This document shows positions 38,293 to 40,835 of a stretch of DNA of 40,835 nt, piece after piece. The DNA lies in the NCBI GenBank assembly GCA_964425005.1, contig CAYRKT010000007.1:1-40835 (forward strand), read 5' to 3'. Positions within the stretch are counted from its first letter, which is position 1, and each line of letters starts with the position of its first letter. Source of the DNA: CAYRKT01 sp964425005 (GTDB taxonomy: Bacteria > Synergistota > Synergistia > CAYRKT01). A program made the position numbers and the translations under genes. The notes beneath the pieces are model-generated. The model did no database searches. It saw only the letters and a program-made list of their open reading frames with translations, and had not been told where the DNA came from.

Positions 38293-39669
38293 CTAACTTA
38301 CCTTGCCCCCTCTCCTCTTTTCGTCGAAGTCCTTCACCAGCTCCCTGAGCTTGCCGCTGAGGAGCAACAGGGCTATCAGGTTGGGTATGGCCATGAGCCC
38401 GTTCATGGTGTCGGCCATGTCCCAGATGTCCCTCAGGAACTGGGAGCCGCCCCAGGCTCCGAGCACTATGGCCACGATCCAGAGCGCCTTGTATATGGGT
38501 ATGATCCCGTCGCCGAAGATGTAGACGGCACCGGTCTCGCCGTACCAGTACCAGCCGAGTATCGTGGAGAAGGCGAAGAGCGAGAGCCCCACGGACACTA
38601 TGACCACGCCCAGGTCGCCCAGGACCGCCCTGAAGCCGGCCATGATGAGCTGAGCGCCGGTGAGGTCAGGATGCTGGGTGAGGACGCCGGTGGATAGCAC
38701 CACGGTGGCGGTGAGGACGCATATCACTATGGTGTCCATGAAGACCTCGAACAGGCCGTAGACGCCCTGCCTGATCGGGTGGTCGGTGACGGCGGTGGCG
38801 TGCACCATCGGGGCAGAGCCCAGGCCGGCCTCGTTGGAGAAAACGCCCCTGGCGACGCCCCTCCTCATGGCGGCGGCCACGCTCCAGCCGGCTATGGCGC
38901 CGGGCATGGCCATCGGGTCGTTGAAGGCGTAGTAGATAGCGTTGGCTATGGCGGAGGGCACGTTGGAGATGTTGACCACCACGACTATCAAAGCGCCCAC
39001 TATGTAGAAGATGGCCATGAAGGGCACCAGATAGGTGGTGACGTTGGCTATGCTCCTAAGCCCTCCCCATATCACCAGGGCCGTGAGGATCGCAGCGCCA
39101 AAACCCGTGGCCAGGTGAGGTATCCCGAAGCCCATCTTCAAACCCTCGGCGGTGGAGTTGGCCTGCACCATGTTCCCTATGCCGAAGGCGGCGAACATGG
39201 TGAAGAAGGCGAAGAGCCAGGCCATCCACTTCCAGCCGAGGGCCTTCTCTATGATGTACATGGTCCCGCCCCTGTAGACCCCCGTCACCGGGTCCTTCTC
39301 CCTGTAGTGGACCGCCAAGGCCACCTCGCAGAACTTGGTGGTCATCCCGAAGACGGCCGAGACGAACATCCAGAACAGCGCCCCGGGGCCTCCCAGGTGA
39401 AGGGCGGTGGCCACGCCGGCCACGTTGCCGGTCCCCACCGTGGAGGCCAGGGCGGTGGCCAAAGCGGCGAAGGAGGATATGCTGCCCTCTCCCTCCTTCT
39501 TCTGACCTATCTTGCCCAGGACCTCCTTGAACATGAAACCGAAGTACCTAATCTGAGGAAAACCGAGGATCAAGGTCAAGTAGACGCCGGTCCCGACCAA
39601 GAGCACCAGCATCCAGGGCCCCCAGACCCAGCTGTTCACCACGCTGTTTATCTTCACCAGAGTCTCCAT
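38293..39669 (-). CDS. Sodium:alanine symporter (AGCS family)
   Basis: 458 residues from ATG at 39669, with about eleven membrane helices. The AGCS signature region is clear: SSFAALATALASTVGTGNVAGVATALHLGGPGALFWM is conserved across the family (residues ~60-100), as are FSNEAGLGSAPMVHATAVTDHP and VYGLFEVFMDTIVICVLTA. It imports alanine or glycine with Na+. An in-frame GTG at 39681 is an alternative start. The gene is upstream of alr and ald on the same strand, which supports alanine as the substrate. Confidence 0.92.
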   Translation of the reverse strand: METLVKINSVVNSWVWGPWMLVLLVGTGVYLTLILGFPQIRYFGFMFKEVLGKIGQKKEGEGSISSFAALATALASTVGTGNVAGVATALHLGGPGALFWMFVSAVFGMTTKFCEVALAVHYREKDPVTGVYRGGTMYIIEKALGWKWMAWLFAFFTMFAAFGIGNMVQANSTAEGLKMGFGIPHLATGFGAAILTALVIWGGLRSIANVTTYLVPFMAIFYIVGALIVVVVNISNVPSAIANAIYYAFNDPMAMPGAIAGWSVAAAMRRGVARGVFSNEAGLGSAPMVHATAVTDHPIRQGVYGLFEVFMDTIVICVLTATVVLSTGVLTQHPDLTGAQLIMAGFRAVLGDLGVVIVSVGLSLFAFSTILGWYWYGETGAVYIFGDGIIPIYKALWIVAIVLGAWGGSQFLRDIWDMADTMNGLMAIPNLIALLLLSGKLRELVKDFDEKRRGGKVS

Positions 39670-39777
39670 TCTCCTGAGCACCCCCCCTAGCTGTTTTTGC
39701 CCCCTTTAGGACGACGCCATGTGCCCTAAAAGCCCCAAGACCACCTCCCTCCGACGCGCCGCAGAGCGCAAAAGTAG

Positions 39778-39804
39778 AAGGAGGGGCTCAAGCACCCCTC
39801 CCTT
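39778..39804 (-). terminator. Intrinsic terminator of the grdD gene
   Basis: GGAGGGG (39780-39786) pairs with CCCCTCC (39795-39801), and the minus strand then reads TTCTACTTTTG, a T-rich tail. It begins a few bases after the grdD stop. Confidence 0.65.
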
Positions 39805-39812
39805 CCAGGCCC

Positions 39813-40835
39813 CTACACGAAGGCCCCCTCCCTCAACACCCTCATGGCCGCCTCGAAGTTGGCCTGGGACACCTTCACCACCGGGCCGGTGCAACCCATC
39901 CCGGACTCGGCGTATATCCCAGCCCTCCAAAGGGCCTTGACCGCCCGCTCTATCTCCAGCACGTCCACCCCCGAGATCTCGGCGGTCACGGGCTCCGCCG
40001 GAGGGGCCTTGACCTCCTCGAGCTGGGGTTTGACCTCCTCGAAGGAGGACAGGACCTCGTCCAGGCCGGCCCTCCTCGCCGTCTCAAGCTCCCGTTCGAA
40101 GAGCCTCGGGAGCCCTGCCCTGGCGCAGACGGCCGCGTACTCCAGGGCAGCGGCTATCACGGGGGCTCCGGAGGCCCGGGAGATTATGTTCACCACGTAG
40201 GGATACCCGGGCCCCACCGAGGGACCGTAACCGTAGCCCAGGGCCTCGTAGAGCCCGCCCGTGTGGAAGGCGGAGAAGAGCTTCATCAAGACGTTGCCCG
40301 TGAGGGTGTCGCAGACGCACACGTCCACAGAGCCGGCTATCAGGTCGTTCCCCCGAAGGACCACCCCTCCGTCGCTCCTGGAGGAGGCCCCGAAGCGGAT
40401 CGGATAACCCCCCTCCCTGAGCCTGGAGAGGGCCCTCGAGACGGCCCTGGCCCCCTCCACGTTCAACACCCCAACGGTGGGCTCCTCTATCCCGCAGGCC
40501 TTCGCCACGGCGATCCCCGCCACGGCGTTGAGCACCATGGCCTTAACCCTGTTGGGATCCGACGTGCCCGTGCTGGTGGAGATGAACATCTCCTTCCCCC
40601 GGGCGGGGGTTATCACCCTTCCCACCGTGGCGACCCCGAGGGGGAAGTCGTAGTGCAGGGCCACCGCAGCGTCCACCTCTTTCGAGGCCAAAGCCCCCTC
40701 CATCGCCGCCCTTATATCCCCCTCGGAGGGACCGCTCTCTATCCAGGGGAGGTCGAAGCCCTCCGTCCTGGGCCCTATCATCACCACCTCGACCCCACGG
40801 GAGAGCCCCAGAAGCCCACCCCTGGCGAGCTCCTC
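39813..40835 (-). CDS. grdD: Glycine/sarcosine/betaine reductase complex component C, alpha subunit (5' end beyond window)
   Basis: 341 codons are visible; the gene continues past base 40835 (GrdD is ~385 residues). The fold is PlsX-like. Segments LHYDFPLGVATVGRVITPARGKEMFISTSTG and NDLIAGSVDVCVCDTLTGNVLMK fit this family, and near the end SGMGCTGPVVKVS contains the cysteine that carries the acetyl group. Component C accepts carboxymethyl-selenocysteine from component A/B and releases acetyl phosphate, giving ATP from glycine, sarcosine or betaine reduction in Stickland fermentation. A residue stretch EVKPQLEEVKAPPAEPVTAE forms a flexible linker before the C-terminal Cys domain. GrdC and other components should lie just outside the window. 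Confidence 0.92.
   Translation of the reverse strand, partial: EELARGGLLGLSRGVEVVMIGPRTEGFDLPWIESGPSEGDIRAAMEGALASKEVDAAVALHYDFPLGVATVGRVITPARGKEMFISTSTGTSDPNRVKAMVLNAVAGIAVAKACGIEEPTVGVLNVEGARAVSRALSRLREGGYPIRFGASSRSDGGVVLRGNDLIAGSVDVCVCDTLTGNVLMKLFSAFHTGGLYEALGYGYGPSVGPGYPYVVNIISRASGAPVIAAALEYAAVCARAGLPRLFERELETARRAGLDEVLSSFEEVKPQLEEVKAPPAEPVTAEISGVDVLEIERAVKALWRAGIYAESGMGCTGPVVKVSQANFEAAMRVLREGAFV

Noticed and set aside
1..40835. CRISPR arrays, tRNA or rRNA genes, insertion sequences and phage genes
   Set aside because: No regularly spaced repeats, no tRNA-like cloverleaf or CCA ends, no transposase or integrase motifs were noticed by reading. The deletions in the pdu locus show no insertion sequence at the junctions.

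Overview
The window is a high-GC bacterial segment with AGG as the main arginine codon, frequent ATA isoleucine codons and many TTG/GTG starts. It carries a glycine/betaine-type reductase subunit (GrdD), alanine catabolism genes, a branched acyl-CoA/ETF operon and a B12-dependent diol dehydratase microcompartment. Together these suggest a strict anaerobe that ferments amino acids, most like Synergistota (Thermanaerovibrio/Aminomonas-type). That placement is inferred from gene content and codon use, not from a search.

Layout. (1) 1-790: the start of a CooC/MinD-like ATPase on the minus strand, divergent from a CsoR/FrmR-family repressor. (2) 787-3895, minus: a three-gene operon of a CarH-like cobalamin-binding sensor, a GGDEF protein and a VanY-type carboxypeptidase, joined by 4-base overlaps. 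(3) 4045-19163, minus: a propanediol/glycerol microcompartment locus in the order pduU, pduV'-'pduA, pduB, C, D, E, G, H, K, L, eutJ, pduM-like, N, O, P, S, T, gldA, then a GrpU-like shell gene and a GlcG-family gene behind their own promoter. (4) 19351-24820, minus: rpsO, pnp and dut, followed by a PocR-domain histidine kinase and an AraC-type response regulator that probably control the pdu operon. (5) 25046-34259, plus: a tight operon of a CaiB-type CoA-transferase, two acyl-CoA dehydrogenases, EtfB, EtfA, a GlcD-type FAD oxidase, a YkvI-like transporter, PanB and a small unknown protein. (6) 34256-40835, minus: an acidic unknown protein, a KduD-like reductase, ald, alr, an Na+/alanine symporter and GrdD (cut by the window edge).

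The most striking observation is that the microcompartment locus and its sensor kinase carry several independent lesions, while genes on both sides look intact. pduC has lost about 72 codons and has an in-frame TAA. pduP has lost about 0.5 kb and its surviving C-terminus is out of frame. The start of pduV is fused to the second half of pduA. pduB has lost about eight residues. The sensor kinase has an in-frame TAG. Either the pathway is decaying as a unit, or this part of the assembly is faulty. Three 100-N scaffold gaps (in pduT, pduL and the response regulator) also fall here. The pduT gap is certainly artificial, because the same 55 bases lie on both sides of it.

The other region that may hold undescribed biology is the plus-strand operon. 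Its combination of CoA-transferase, two dehydrogenases, one ETF, a 2-hydroxyacid oxidase, a transporter and PanB looks catabolic, possibly a route for pantoate or another branched hydroxy acid.
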